This document shows, in pieces, positions 25,501-39,165 of a stretch of 64,000 nucleotides of DNA. Source of the stretch: Aulostomus chinensis. Lineage: Eukaryota; Chordata; Actinopteri; Syngnathiformes; Aulostomidae. Location of the stretch: the NCBI GenBank assembly GCA_037954235.1, contig JBBMOA010000001.1, positions 2,779,001 to 2,843,000 of the forward strand, given 5' to 3'. Under the pieces are notes generated by a model. That model saw nothing but the letters and a program-made list of their open reading frames with translations. It searched no databases and was not told where the DNA came from. The stretch's first letter is position 1. Each line of letters opens with the position of its first letter. The translations under genes were made by a program, and so were the position numbers.

Positions 25501-26600
25501 TGTAATGAGAGTTGCTACTAATCTCAAAATCATGCTACAGTAATGTCGTGAGAGTTGCTACGAATTTCAAAATGATGCTAAAGTGATGTAATGAGAGTTG
25601 CTACAAACCTAAGAAGTGATGCTACAGTGATGTGGTGAGAGTTGCTACGAACCTCAAAATGATGCGACAGTAATGTCGTGAGAGTTGCTACGAATTTCAA
25701 AATGATGCTAAAGTGATGTAATGAGAGTTGCTAAAAACCTAAGAAGTGATGCTACAGTGATGTGGTGAGAGTTGATAGTAATTTCAAAATAATGCTAAAG
25801 CAGTGTAATGAGAGTTGCTACTAATCTCAAAATCATGGTACAGTAATGTCGTGAGAGTTGCTACTAACCTTGAAATGATTCTAAAGTGATGTAATGAGAG
25901 TTGCTACAAACCTAAGAAGTGATGCTACAGTGATGTGGTGAGAGTTGATAGTAATTTCAAAATAATGCTAAAGCGGTGTCATGAGAGTTGCTACTTCCCT
26001 AAGAAATGATGCTACAGTGATGTGGTGAGAGTTGCTACGAACCTCAAAATGATGCTACAGTGATGTAATGAGGGTTGCTATTTACCTAAGAAATGATGCT
26101 ACAGTGATGTGGTGAGAGTTGTTACGAATCTCAAAATGATGCTACAGTGATGTGGTGAGAGTTGCTACGAACCACAAAATGATGCTACAGTGATGTAATG
26201 AGGGTTGCTATTTACCTAAGAAATGATGCTACAGTGATGTGGTGAGAGTTGCTACGAACCTCAAAATGATGCTACAGTGATGTAATGAGGGTTGCTATTT
26301 ACCTAAGAAATGATGCCACAGTGATGTGGTGAGAGTTGCTACGAATCTCAAAATGATGCGACAGTGATGTCGTGAGAGTTGCTACGATCCTCAAAATGAT
26401 GCTAAAGTGATGTAATGAGAGTTGCGACAAACCTAAGAAGTGATGCTACAGTGATGTAGTGAGAGTTGATAGTAATTTCAAAATAATGCTAAAGCGGTGT
26501 AATGAGAGTTGCTACTTCCCTAAGAAATGATGCGACAGTGATGTGGTGAGAGTTGCTCTAACCTCAAAATGATGGTACAGTGATTTAATGAGGGTTGCTA
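22571..26600 (+). repeat. 4,030-bp tandem duplication, copy 2
   Basis: This is the second, apparently identical copy of 18,541-22,570. At its right end TGATTTAATGAGGGTTGCTA continues as TTTATCTAAG rather than the TTTACCTAAG that opens each copy, so the duplication stops here. Other duplications in the window show changed offsets or private substitutions between copies, so this one is probably the youngest large event visible. Confidence 0.93.
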
Positions 26601-29146
26601 TTTATCTAAGAAATGATGCCACAGTGATGTGGTGAGAGTTGCTACGAACCTCAAAATGATGCTACAGTGATTTGGTGAGAGTTGCTACGAATCTCAAAAT
26701 GATGCTACAGTGATGTAATGAGGGTTGCTATTTACCTAAGAAATGATGCTACAGTGATGTGGTGAGAGTTGCTACGAACCTCAAAATGATGCGACAGTGA
26801 TGTAGTGAGAGGTGCTACTATCCTCAAAATGATGCAACAGTGATGTAGTGAGAGTTGCTACGATCTTCAAAATGATGCTAAAGTGATGTAATGAGAGTTG
26901 CGACAAACCTAAGAAGTGATGCTACAGTGATATAGTGAGAGTTGCTACGAACCGCAAAATGATGCTCCAGTGATATAATGAGGGTTGCTATTTACCTAAG
27001 AAATGATGCTGCAGTGATGTGGTGAGAGTTGCTTCGAATTTCAAAATGATGCTACAGTGATATAATGAGAGTTGCTACAAACCTAAGAAATGATGCGACA
27101 GTGATGTGGTGAGAGTTGCTACGAACCTCAAAATGATGCTACAGTGATGTGGTGAGAGTTGCTACGAATCTCAAAATGATGCCACAGTGTTGTAGTGAGA
27201 GTTGCTACGAACCTCAAAATGATGCGACAGTGATGTGGTGAGAGTTGCTACGAATCTCAAAATGATGCGACAGTGATGTAGTGAGAGTTGCTACGAACCT
27301 AAGAAGTGATGCTACAGTGATGTAATGAGAGTTGCTACTAATCTCAAAATCATGCTACAGTAATGTCGTGAGAGTTGCTACGAATCTCAAAATGATGCTA
27401 CAGTGATGTAATGAGAGTTGCTACTTCCCTAAGAAATGATGCGACAGTGATGTGGTGAGAGTTGCTCTAACCTCAAAATAATGGTACAGTGATGTAATGA
27501 GGGTTGCTATTTATCTCAGAAATGATGCCACAGTGATGTGGTGAGAGTTGCTACGAACCTCAAAATGATGCTACAGTGATGTGGTGAGAGTTGCTACGAA
27601 TCTCAAAATGATGCTACAGTGATGTAATGAGGGTTGCTATTTACCTAAGAAATGATGCTACAGTGATGTGGTGAGAGTTGCTACGAACCTCAAAATGATG
27701 CTACAGTGATGTAATGAGGGTTGCTATTTACCTAAGAAATGATGCCACAGTGATGTGGTGAGAGTTGCTCCGAACCTCAAAATGATGCTACAGTGATGTT
27801 ATGAGAGTTGCTACGAATCTCAAAACGATGCTAAAGTAATGTTGTGAGAGTTGCTACTATCCTCAAAATGATGCTAAAGTGATGTAATGAGAGTTGCTAC
27901 AAACCTAAGAAGTGATGCTACAGTGATGTGGTGAGAGTTGCTACGAACCTCAAAATGATGTGACAGTAATGTCGTGAGAGTTGCTACGAATCTCAAAATG
28001 ATGCTAAAGTGATGTAATGAGAGTTGCTAAAAACCTAAGAAGTGATGCTACAGTGATGTGGTGAGAGTTGATAGTAATTTCAAAATCATGCTAAAGCAGT
28101 GTAATGAGAGTTGCTACTAATCTCAAAAACATGGTACAGTAATGTCGTGAGAGTTGCTACTAACCTCGAAATGATTCTAAAGTGATGTAATGAGAGTTGC
28201 TACAAACCTAAGAAGTGATGCTACAGTGATGTGGTGAGAGTTGATAGTAATTTCAAAATAATGCTAAAGCGGTGTAATGAGAGTTGCTACTTCCCTAAGA
28301 AATGATGCTACAGTGATGTGGTGAGAGTTGCTACGAACCTCAAAATGATGCTACAGTGATGTAATGAGGGTTGCTATTTACCTAAGAAATTATGCTACAG
28401 TGATGTGGTGAGAGTTGCTACGAACCTCAAAATGATGCTACAGTGATGTGGTGAGAGTTGTTACGAACCGCAAAATGATACTACAGTGATATAATGAGGG
28501 TTGCTATTTACCAAAGAAATGATGCTACAGTGATGTTGTGAGAGTTGCTACGAAACTCAAAATGATGCTACAGTGATGTAATGAGGGTTGCTATTTACCT
28601 AAGAAATGATGCTACAGTGATGTGGTGAGAGTTGTTACGAATCTCAAAATGATGCTACAGTGATGTGGTGAGAGTTGCTACGAACCACAAAATGATGCTA
28701 CAGTGATGTAATGAGGGTTGCTATTTACCTAAGAAATGATGCTACAGTGATGTGGTGAGAGTTGCTACGAACCTCAAAATGATGCTACAGTGATGTAATG
28801 AGGGTTGCTATTTACCTAAGAAATGATGCCACAGTGATGTGGTGAGAGTTGCTCCGAACCTCAAAATGATGCTACAGTGATGTAATGAGAGTTGCTACGA
28901 ATCTCAAAACGATGCTAAAGTAATGTCGTGAGAGTTGCTACTATCCTCAAAATGATGCTAAAGTGATGTAATGAGAGTTGCTACAAACCTAAGAAGTGAT
29001 ACTACAGTGATGTGGTGAGAGTTGATAGTAATTTCAAAATAATGCTAAAGCGGTGTAATGAGAGTTGCTACTTCCCTAAGAAATGATGCTACAATGATGT
29101 AGTGAGAGTTGCTACGAACCTCAAAATGATGCAACAGTGATGTAAT
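26601..29146 (+). repeat. Transition zone between two variant sets
   Basis: The zone still carries left-set markers, for example CAGTGTTGTAG at about 27,187 and CTCCAGTGATATAATG near 26,966. It continues through a stretch resembling 3,000-4,740 (CTCCGAACC, AAACGATG, GAAATTATG). It ends with the CTACAATGATG B3 variant at 29,089 and GCAACAG A monomer. Immediately after it the right-set markers begin. No insertion or unique spacer marks the change. Confidence 0.75.
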
Positions 29147-30707
29147 GAGGGTTGCTATTTACCGAAGAAATGATGCTACAGTGATGTGGTGAGAGTTGCT
29201 ACGAATCTCATAATGATGCGACAGTGATGTCATGAGAGTTGCTACAGTCCTCAAAATGATGCTAAAGTGATGTAATGAGAGTTGCGACAATCCTAAGAAG
29301 TGATGCTACAGTGGTGTAGTGAGAGTCGATAGTAATTTCAAAATAATGCTAAAGCGGTGTAATGAGAGTTGTTACTTCCCTAAGAAATGATGCGACAGTG
29401 ATGTGGTGAGAGTTGCTCTAACCTCAAAATGATGGTACAGTGATGTAATGAGGGTTGCTATTTACCTAAGAAATGATGCCACAGTGATGTGGTGAGAGTT
29501 GCTACGAACCTCAAAATGATGCTACAGTGATTTGGTGAGAGTTGCTACGAATCTCAAAATGATGCGACAGTAATGTCGTGAGAGTTGCTAGGAATCTCAA
29601 AATGATGCTAAAGTGATGTAATGAGAGTTGCTAAAAACCTAAGAAGTGATGCTACAGTGATGTGGTGAGAGTTGATAGTAATTTCAAAATAATGCTAAAG
29701 CAGTGTAATGAGAGTTGCTACTTCCCTAAGAAATGATGCGACAGTGATGTAGTGAGCGTTGCTACGAACCTCAAAATGATGCTACAGTGATGTAATGAGG
29801 GTTGCTATTTTCCAAAGAAATGATGCTACAGTGATGTGGTGAGAGTTGCTACGAACCTCAAAATGATGCTACAGTGATGAAATGAGAGTTGCTACGAATC
29901 TCAAAATGATGCTAAAGTAATGTCGTGAGAGTTGCTACTATCCTCAAAATGATGCAACAGTGATGTAGTGAGAGTTGCTACGATCTTCAAAATGATGCTA
30001 AAGTGATGTAATGAGAGTTGTGACAAACCTAAGAAGTGATGCTACAGTGATGTAGTGAGAGTTGCTACGAACCGCAAAATGATGCTCCAGTGATATGATG
30101 AGGGTTTGCTATTTACCTAAGAAATGATGCTACAGTGATGTGGTGAGAGTTGCTACGAATTTCAAAATGATGCTACAGTGATATAATGAGAGTTGCTACA
30201 AACCTAAGAAATGATGCGACAGTGATGAGGTGAGAGTTGCTACGAACCTCAAAATGATGCTACAGTGATGTGGTGAGAGTTGCTACGAATCTCAAAATGA
30301 TGCCACAGTGATGTAGTGAGAGTTGCTACGAACCTCAAAATGATGCGACAGTGATGTGATGAGAGTTGCTACGAATCTCAAAATGATGCGACAGTGATGT
30401 AGTGAGAGTTGCTACGAACCTAAGAAGTGATGCTACAGTGATGTAATGAGAGTTGCTACTAATCTCAAAATCATGCTACAGTAATGTCGTGAGAGTTGCT
30501 ACGAATTTCAAAATGATGCTAAAGTGATGTAATGAGAGTTGCTACAAACCTAAGAAGTGATGCTACAGTGATGTGGTGAGAGTTGATAGTAATTTCAAAA
30601 TAATGCTAAAGCGGTGTAATGAGAGTTCCTACTTCCCTAAGAAATGATGCTACAGTGATGTGGTGAGAGTTGCTACGAATTTCAAAATGATGCTACAGTG
30701 ATATAAT
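29147..30707 (+). repeat. 1,561-bp tandem unit, copy 1
   Basis: Markers repeat 1,561 bp later: GCTACAGTCC (29,241/30,802), GCTAGGAATC (29,587/31,148), AGTGAGCGTT (29,751/31,312) and TGATATGATG (30,091/31,652). This is the first appearance of the right-set variants. Private changes include CTCATAATG near 29,207, GAGTCGATAG near 29,324 and an extra T in GAGGGTTTGC near 30,101. Confidence 0.86.
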
Positions 30708-32190
30708 GAGGGTTGCTATTTACCGAAGAAATGATGCTACAGTGATGTGGTGAGAGTTGCTACGAATCTCAAAATGATGCGACAGTGATGTCATGAGAGT
30801 TGCTACAGTCCTCAAAATGATGCTAAAGTGATGTAATGAGAGTTGCGACAATCCTAAGAAGTGATGCTACAGTGGTGTAGTGAGAGTTGATAGTAATTTC
30901 AAAATAATGCTAAAGCGGTGTAATGAGAGTTGTTACTTCCCTAAGAAATGATGCGACAGTGATGTGGTGAGAGTTGCTCTAACCTCAAAATGATGGTACA
31001 GTGATGTAATGAGGGTTGCTATTTACCTAAGAAATGATGCCACAGTGATGTGGTGAGAGTTGCTACGAACCTCAAAATGATGCTACAGTGATTTGGTGAG
31101 AGTTGCTACGAATCTCAAAATGATGCGACAGTAATGTCGTGAGAGTTGCTAGGAATCTCAAAATGATGCTAAAGTGATGTAATGAGAGTTGCTAAAAACC
31201 TAAGAAGTGATGCTACAGTGATGTGGTGAGAGTTGATAGTAATTTCAAAATAATGCTAAAGCAGTGTAATGAGAGTTGCTACTTCCCTAAGAAATGATGC
31301 GACAGTGATGTAGTGAGCGTTGCTACGTACCTCAAAATGATGCTACAGTGATGTAATGAGGGTTGCTATTTTCCAAAGAAATGATGCTACAGTGATGTGG
31401 TGAGAGTTGCTACGAACCTCAAAATGATGCTACAGTGATGTAATGAGAGTTGCTACGAATCTCAAAATGATGCTAAAGTAATGTCGTGAGAGTTGCTACT
31501 ATCCTCAAAATGATGCAACAGTGATGTAGTGAGAGTTGCTACGATCTTCAAAATGATGCTAAAGTGATGTAATGAGAGTTGCGACAAACCTAAGAAGTGA
31601 TGCTACAGTGATGTAGTGAGAGTTGCTACGAACCGCAAAATGATGCTCCAGTGATATGATGAGGGTTGCTATTTACCTAAGAAATGATGCTACAGTGATG
31701 TGGTGAGAGTTGCTACGAATTTCAAAATGATGCTACAGTGATATAATGAGAGTTGCTACAAACCTAAGAAATGATGCGACAGTGATGTGGTGAGAGTTGC
31801 TACGAACCTCAAAATGATGCTACAGTGATGTGGTGAGAGTTGCTACGAATCTCAAAATGATGCCACAGTGATGTAGTGAGAGTTGCTACGAACCTCAAAA
31901 TGATGCGACAGTGATGTAATGAGAGTTGCTACGAACCTAAGAAGTGATGCTACAGTGATGTAATGAGAGTTGCTACTAATCTCAAAATCATGCTACAGTA
32001 ATGTCGTGAGAGTTGCTACGAATTTCAAAATGATGCTAAAGTGATGTAATGAGAGTTGCTACAAACCTAAGAAGTGATGCTACAGTGATGTGGTGACAGT
32101 TGATAGTAATTTCAAAATAATGCTAAAGCGATGTAATGAGAGTTCCTACTTCCCTAAGAAATGATGCTACAGTGATGTGGTGAGAGTTGC
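30708..32190 (+). repeat. 1,561-bp tandem unit, copy 2 (slightly shortened)
   Basis: This is the second copy of the 29,147 unit. It is one A monomer (43 bp) shorter near 31,915, where GATGTAATGAGAGTTGC joins GAACCTAAG directly. The match ends after the B3 monomer at about 32,190, where GAATTTC is replaced by GAACCTC. Confidence 0.82.
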
Positions 32191-35100
32191 TACGAACCTC
32201 AAAATGATGCTACAGTGATGTGGTGAGAGTTGCTATGAACCTCAAAATGATGCTACAGTTATGTGGTGAGAGTTGCTACGAATCACAAAATGATGCGACA
32301 GTGATGTGGTGAGAGTTGCTACGAATCTCAAAATGATGCGACAGTGATGTCGTGAGAGTTGCTACGATCCTCAAAATGATGCTAAAGTGATGTAATGAGA
32401 GTTGCGACAAACCTAAGAAGTGATGCTACAGTGATGTAGTGAGAGTTGATAGTAATTTCAAAATAATGCTAAAGCGGTGTAATGAGAGTTGCTACTTCCC
32501 TAAGAAATGATGCGACAGTGATGTGGTGAGAGTTGCTCTAACCTCAAAATAATGGTACAGTGATGTAATGAGGGTTGCTTTTTTTCTCAGAAATGATGCC
32601 ACAGTGATGTGGTGAGAGTTGCTACGAACCTCAAAATGATGCTACAGTGATGTGGTGAGAGTTGCTACGAATCTCAAAATGATGCTACAGTGATGTAATG
32701 AGGGTTGCTATTTACCTAAGAAATGATGCTACAGTGATGTGGTGAGAGTTGCTACGAACCTCAAAATGATGCTACAGTGATGTAATGAGGGTTGCTATTT
32801 ACCTAAGAAATGATGCCACAGTGATGTGGTGAGAGTTGCTCCGAACCTCAAATGATGCTACAGTGATGTTATGAGATTTGCTACGAATCTCAAAACGATG
32901 CTAAAGTAATGTCGTGAGAGTTGCTACTATCCTCAAAATGATGCTAAAGTGATGTAATGAGAGTTGCTACAAACCTAAGAAGTGATGCGACAGTGATGTG
33001 GTGAGAGTTGCTACGAATTTCAAAATGATGCTACAGTGATATAATGAGAGTTGCTACAAACCTAAGAAATGATGCGACAGTGATGTGGTGAGAGTTGCTA
33101 CGAACCTCAAAATGATGCTACATTGATGTGGTGAGAGTTGCTACGAATCTCAAAATGATGCCACAGTGATGTAGTGAGAGTTGCTACGAACCTCAAAATG
33201 ATGCGACAGTGATGTGATGAGAGTTGCTACGAATCTCAAAATGATGCGACAGTGATGTAGTGAGAGTTGCTACGAACCTAAGAAGTGATGCTACAGTGAT
33301 GTAATGAGAGTTGCTACTAATCTCAAAATCATGCTACAGTAATGTCGTGAGAGTTGCTACGAATTTCAAAATGATGCGACAGTAATGTCGTGAGAGTTGC
33401 TAGGAATCTCAAAATGATGCTAAAGTGATGTAATGAGAGTTGCTAAAAACCTAAGAAGTGATGCTACAGTGATGTGGTGAGAGTTGATAGTAATTTCAAA
33501 ATAATGCTAAAGCAGTGTAATGAGAGTTGCTACTTCCCTAAGAAATGATGCGACAGTGATGTAGTGAGCGTTGCTACGAACCTCAAAATGATGCTACAGT
33601 GATGTAATGAGGGTTGCTATTTTCCAAAGAAATGATGCTACAGTGATGTGGTGAGAGTTGCTACGAACCTCAAAATGATGCTACAGTGATGTAATGAGAG
33701 TTGCTACGAATCTCAAAATGATGCTAAAGTAATGTCGTGAGAGTTGCTACTATCCTCAAAATGATGCAACAGTGATGTAGTGAGAGTTGCTACGATCTTC
33801 AAACTGATGCTAAAGTGATGTAATGAGAGTTGTGACAAACCTAAGAAGTGATGCTACAGTGATGTAGTGAGAGTTGCTACGAACCGCAAAATGATGCTCC
33901 AGTGATATGATGAGGGTTTGCTATTTACCTAAGAAATGATGCTACAGTGATGTGGTGAGAGTTGCTACGAATTTCAAAATGATGCTACAGTGATATAATG
34001 AGAGTTGCTACAAACCTAAGAAATGATGCGACAGTGATGAGGTGAGAGTTGCTACGAACCTCAAAATGATGCTACAGTGATGTGGTGAGAGTTGCTACGA
34101 ATCTCAAAATGATGCCACAGTGATGTAGTGAGAGTTGCTACGAACCTCAAAATGATGCGACAGTGATGTGATGAGAGTTGCTACGAATCTCAAAATGATG
34201 CGACAGTGATGTAGTGAGAGTTGCTACGAACCTAAGAAGTGATGCTACAGTGATGTAATGAGAGTTGCTACTAATCTCAAAATCATGCTACAGTAATGTC
34301 GTGAGAGTTGCTACGAATTTCAAAATGATGCTAAAGTGATGTAATGAGAGTTGCTACAAACCTAAGAAGTGATGCTACAGTGATGTGGTGAGAGTTGATA
34401 GTAATTTCAAAATAATGCTAAAGCGGTGTAATGAGATTTCCTACTTCCCTAAGAAATGATGCTACAGTGATGTGGTGAGAGTTGCTACGAACCTCAAAAT
34501 GATGCTACAGTGATGTGGTGAGAGTTGCTATGAACCTCAAAATGATGCTACAGTGATGTGGTGAGAGTTGCTACGAACCTCAAAATGATGCTACAGTGAT
34601 GTGGTGAGAGTTGTTACGAACCGCAAAATGATACTACAGTGATATAATGAGGGTTGCTATTTACCAAAGAAATGATGCTACAGTGATGTGGTGAGAGTTG
34701 CTACGAACCTCAAAATGATGCTACAGTGATGTAATGAGGGTTGCTGTTTACCTAAGAAATGATGCTACAGTGATGTGGTGAGAGTTGTTACGAATCTCAA
34801 AATGATGCTACAGTGATGTAGTGAGAGTTGCTACGAAACTCAAAATGATGCTACAGTGATGTAATGAGGGTTGCTATTTACCTAAGAAATGATGCTACAG
34901 TGATGTGGTGAGAGTTGCTACGAACCTCAAAATGATGCTACAGTGATGTAATGAGGGTTGCTATTTACCTAAGAAATGATGCCACAGTGATGTGGTGAGA
35001 GTTGTTACGAATCTCAAAATGATGCTACAGTGATGTGGTGAGAGTTGCTACGAACCACAAAATGATGCTACAGTGATGTAATGAGGGTTGCTATTTACCT

Positions 35101-35445
35101 AAGAAATGATGCTACAGTGATGTGGTGAGAGTTGCTCCGAACCTCAAAATGATACTACAGTGATGTAATGAGGGTTGCTATTTACCTAAGAAATGATGCC
35201 ACAGTGATGTGGTGAGAGTTGCTCCGAACCTCAAAATGATGCTACAGTGATGTAATGAGAGTTGCTACGAATCTCAAAACGATGCTAAAGTAATGTCGTG
35301 AGAGTTGCTACTATCCTCAAAATGATGCTAAAGTGATGTAATGAGAGTTGCTACAAACCTAAGAAGTGATGATACAGTGATGTGGTGAGAGTTGATAGTA
35401 ATGTCAAAATAATGCTAAAGCGGTGTAATGAGAGTTGCTACTTCC
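32191..35445 (+). repeat. Right sub-array mosaic, 32.2-35.4 kb
   Basis: This is satellite only. It includes a seven-T run in GCTTTTTTTCTCAG (about 32,579) in place of GCTATTTATCTCAG, shared with about 47,790. One monomer has lost an A (CTCAAATGATG, about 32,848). The stretch 32,281 to about 33,400 reappears at 47,492 to about 48,650 with offset +15,211, rising to +15,254/5 after one extra monomer. A further copy of the GCTAGGAATC to GATATGATG run lies at about 33,400-33,910. Confidence 0.8.
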
Positions 35446-37269
35446 CTAAGAAATGATGCTACAGTGATGTGGTGAGAGTTGCTACGAATTTCAAAATTAT
35501 GCTACAGTGATATAATGAGAGTTGCTATGAACCTCAAAATGATGCTACAGTGATGTGGTGAGAGTTGCTACGAACCTCAAAATGATGCTACAGTGATGTG
35601 GTGAGAGTTGTTACGAACCGCAAAATGATACTACAGTGATATAATGAGGGTTGCTATTTACCAAAGAAATGATGCTACAGTGATGTGGTGAGAGTTGCTA
35701 CGAAACTCAAAATGATGCTACAGTGATGTAATGAGGGTTGCTATTTACCTAAGAAATGATGCTACAGTGATGTGGTGAGAGTTGTTACGAATCTCAAAAT
35801 GATGCTACAGTGATGTGGTGAGAGTTGCTACGAACCACAAAATGATGCTACAGTGATGTAATGAGGGTTGCTATTTACCTAAGAAATGATGCTACAGTGA
35901 TGTGGTGAGAGTTGCTACGAACCTCAAAATGATGCTACAGTGATGTAATGAGGGCTGCTATTTACCTAAGAAATGATGCCACAGTGATGTGGTGAGAGTT
36001 GCTCCGAACCTCAAAATGATGCTACAGTGATGTAATGAGAGTTGCTACGAATCTCAAAACGATGCTAAAGTAATGTCGTGAGAGTTGCTACTATCCTCAA
36101 AATGATGCTAAAGTGATGTAATGAGAGTTGCTACAAACCTAAGAAGTGATGCTACAGTGATGTGGTGAGAGTTGATAGTAATTTCAAAATAATGCTAAAG
36201 CGGTGTAATGAGAGTTGCTACTTCCCTAAGAAATGATGCTACAATGATGTAGTGAGAGTTGCTACGAACCTCAAAATGATGCAACAGTGATGTAATGAGG
36301 GTTGCTATTTACCGAAGAAATGATGCTACAGTGATGTGGTGAGAGTTGCTACGAATCTCAAAATGATGCGACAGTGATGTCATGAGAGTTGCTACAGTCC
36401 TCAAAATGATGCTAAAGTGATGTAATGAGAGTTGCGACAATCCTAAGAAGTGATGCTACAGTGGTGTAGTGAGAGTTGATAGTAATTTCAAAATAATGCT
36501 AAAGCGGTGTAATGAGAGTTGTTACTTCCCTAAGAAATGATGCGACAGTGATGTGGTGAGAGTTGCTCTAACCTCAAAATGATGGTACAGTGATGTAATG
36601 AGGGTTGCTATTTACCTAAGAAATGATGCCACAGTGATGTGGTGAGAGTTGCTACGAACCTCAAAATGATGCTACAGTGATTTGGTGAGAGTTGCTACGA
36701 ATCTCAAAATGATGCGACAGTAATGTCGTGAGAGTTGCTAGGAATCTCAAAATGATGCTAAAGTGATGTAATGAGAGTTGCTAAAAACCTAAGAAGTGAT
36801 GCTACAGTGATGTGGTGAGAGTTGATAGTAATTTCAAAATAATGCTAAAGCAGTGTAATGAGAGTTGCTACTTCCCTAAGAAATGATGCGACAGTGATGT
36901 AGTGAGCGTTGCTACGAACCTCAAAATGATGCTACAGTGATGTAATGAGGGTTGCTATTTTCCAAAGAAATGATGCTACAGTGATGTGGTGAGAGTTGCT
37001 ACGAACCTCAAAATGATGCTACAGTGATGTAATGAGAGTTGCTACGAATCTCAAAATGATGCTAAAGTAATGTCGTGAGAGTTGCTACTATCCTCAAAAT
37101 GATGCAACAGTGATGTAGTGAGAGTTGCTACGATCTTCAAAATGATGCTGAAGTGATGTAATGAGAGTTGCGACAAACCTAAGAAGTGATGCTACAGTGA
37201 TGTAGTGAGAGTTGCTACGAACCGCAAAATGATGCTCCAGTGATATGATGAGGGTTGCTATTTACCTAA
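35446..37269 (+). repeat. 1,820-bp tandem unit, copy 1
   Basis: Markers repeat 1,820 bp later: GTTGCTATGA (35,521/37,341), TTACGAACCG (35,611/37,431), CTACAATG (36,239/38,059), GCTACAGTCC (36,391/38,211), GCTAGGAATC (36,737/38,557) and TGATATGATG (37,241/39,061). A private GAGGGCTGC (for GAGGGTTGC) near 35,952 is absent from copy 2, so the copies have begun to diverge. Boundaries are good to a few tens of bases. Confidence 0.87.
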
Positions 37270-39165
37270 GAAATGATGCTACAGTGATGTGGTGAGAGTT
37301 GCTACGAATTTCAAAATGATGCTACAGTGATATAATGAGAGTTGCTATGAACCTCAAAATGATGCTACAGTGATGTGGTGAGAGTTGCTACGAACCTCAA
37401 AATGATGCTACAGTGATGTGGTGAGAGTTGTTACGAACCGCAAAATGATACTACAGTGATATAATGAGGGTTGCTATTTACCAAAGAAATGATGCTACAG
37501 TGATGTGGTGAGAGTTGCTACGAAACTCAAAATGATGCTACAGTGATGTAATGAGGGTTGCTATTTACCTAAGAAATGATGCTACAGTGATGTGGTGAGA
37601 GTTGTTACGAATCTCAAAATGATGCTACAGTGATGTGGTGAGAGTTGCTACGAACCACAAAATGATGCTACAGTGATGTAATGAGGGTTGCTATTTACCT
37701 AAGAAATGATGCTACAGTGATGTGGTGAGAGTTGCTACGAACCTCAAAATGATGCTACAGTGATGTAATGAGGGTTGCTATTTACCTAAGAAATGATGCC
37801 ACAGTGATGTGGTGAGAGTTGCTCCGAACCTCAAAATGATGCTACAATGATGTAATGAGAGTTGCTACGAATCTCAAAACGATGCTAAAGTAATGTCGTG
37901 AGAGTTGCTACTATCCTCAAAATGATGCTAAAGTGATGTAATGAGAGTTGCTACAAACCTAAGAAGTGATGCTACAGTGATGTGGTGAGAGTTGATAGTA
38001 ATTTCAAAATAATGCTAAAGCGGTGTAATGAGAGTTGCTACTTCCCTAAGAAATTATGCTACAATGATGTAGTGAGAGTTGCTACGAACCTCAAAATGAT
38101 GCAACAGTGATGTAATGAGGGTTGCTATTTACCGAAGAAATGATGCTACAGTGATGTGGTGAGAGTTGCTACGAATCTCAAAATGATGCGACAGTGATGT
38201 CATGAGAGTTGCTACAGTCCTCAAAATGATGCTAAAGTGATGTAATGAGAGTTGCGACAATCCTAAGAAGTGATGCTACAGTGGTGTAGTGAGAGTTGAT
38301 AGTAATTTCAAAATAATGCTAAAGCGGTGTAATGAGAGTTGTTACTTCCCTAAGAAATGATGCGACAGTGATGTGGTGAGAGTTGCTCTAACCTCAAAAT
38401 GATGGTACAGTGATGTAATGAGGGTTGCTATTTACCTAAGAAATGATGCCACAGTGATGTGGTGAGAGTTGCTACGAACCTCAAAATGATGCTACAGTGA
38501 TTTGGTGAGAGTTGCTACGAATCTCAAAATGATGCGACAGTAATGTCGTGAGAGTTGCTAGGAATCTCAAAATGATGCTAAAGTGATGTAATGAGAGTTG
38601 CTAAAAACCTAAGAAGTGATGCTACAGTGATGTGGTGAGAGTTGATAGTAATTTCAAAATAATGCTAAAGCAGTGTAATGAGAGTTGCTACTTCCCTAAG
38701 AAATGATGCGACAGTGATGTAGTGAGCGTTGCTACGAACCTCAAAATGATGCTACAGTGATGTAATGAGGGTTGCTATTTTCCAAAGAAATGATGCTACA
38801 GTGATGTGGTGAGAGTTGCTACGAACCTCAAAATGATGCTACAGTGATGTAATGAGAGTTGCTACGAATCTCAAAATGATGCTAAAGTAATGTCGTGAGA
38901 GTTGCTACTATCCTCAAAATGATGCAACAGTGATGTAGTGAGAGTTGCTACGATCTTCAAAATGATGCTAAAGTGATGTAATGAGAGTTGCGACAAACCT
39001 AAGAAGTGATGCTACAGTGATGTAGTGAGAGTTGCTACGAACCGCAAAATGATGCTCCAGTGATATGATGAGGGTTGCTATTTACCTAAGAAATGATGCT
39101 ACAGTGATGTGGTGAGAGTTGCTACGAATTTCAAAATGATGCTACAGTGATATAATGAGAGTTGC
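37270..39165 (+). repeat. 1,820-bp tandem unit, copy 2 plus start of a third
   Basis: This is the second copy of the 35,446 unit, with private GAAATTATGC near 38,052. About 75 bp of a third start follow before the order changes (GATATAATGAGAGTTGCTAC instead of GTTGCTATGA, about 39,150). From 38,059 to 40,136 this stretch is also matched at +14,041 in the 52.1-54.2 kb region. Confidence 0.83.

Noticed and set aside
32579..32586. Seven-T run as an RNA polymerase III terminator
   Set aside because: It is a local change from GCTATTTATCTCAG and is shared only with about 47,790. No A/B box or RNA gene was seen upstream.
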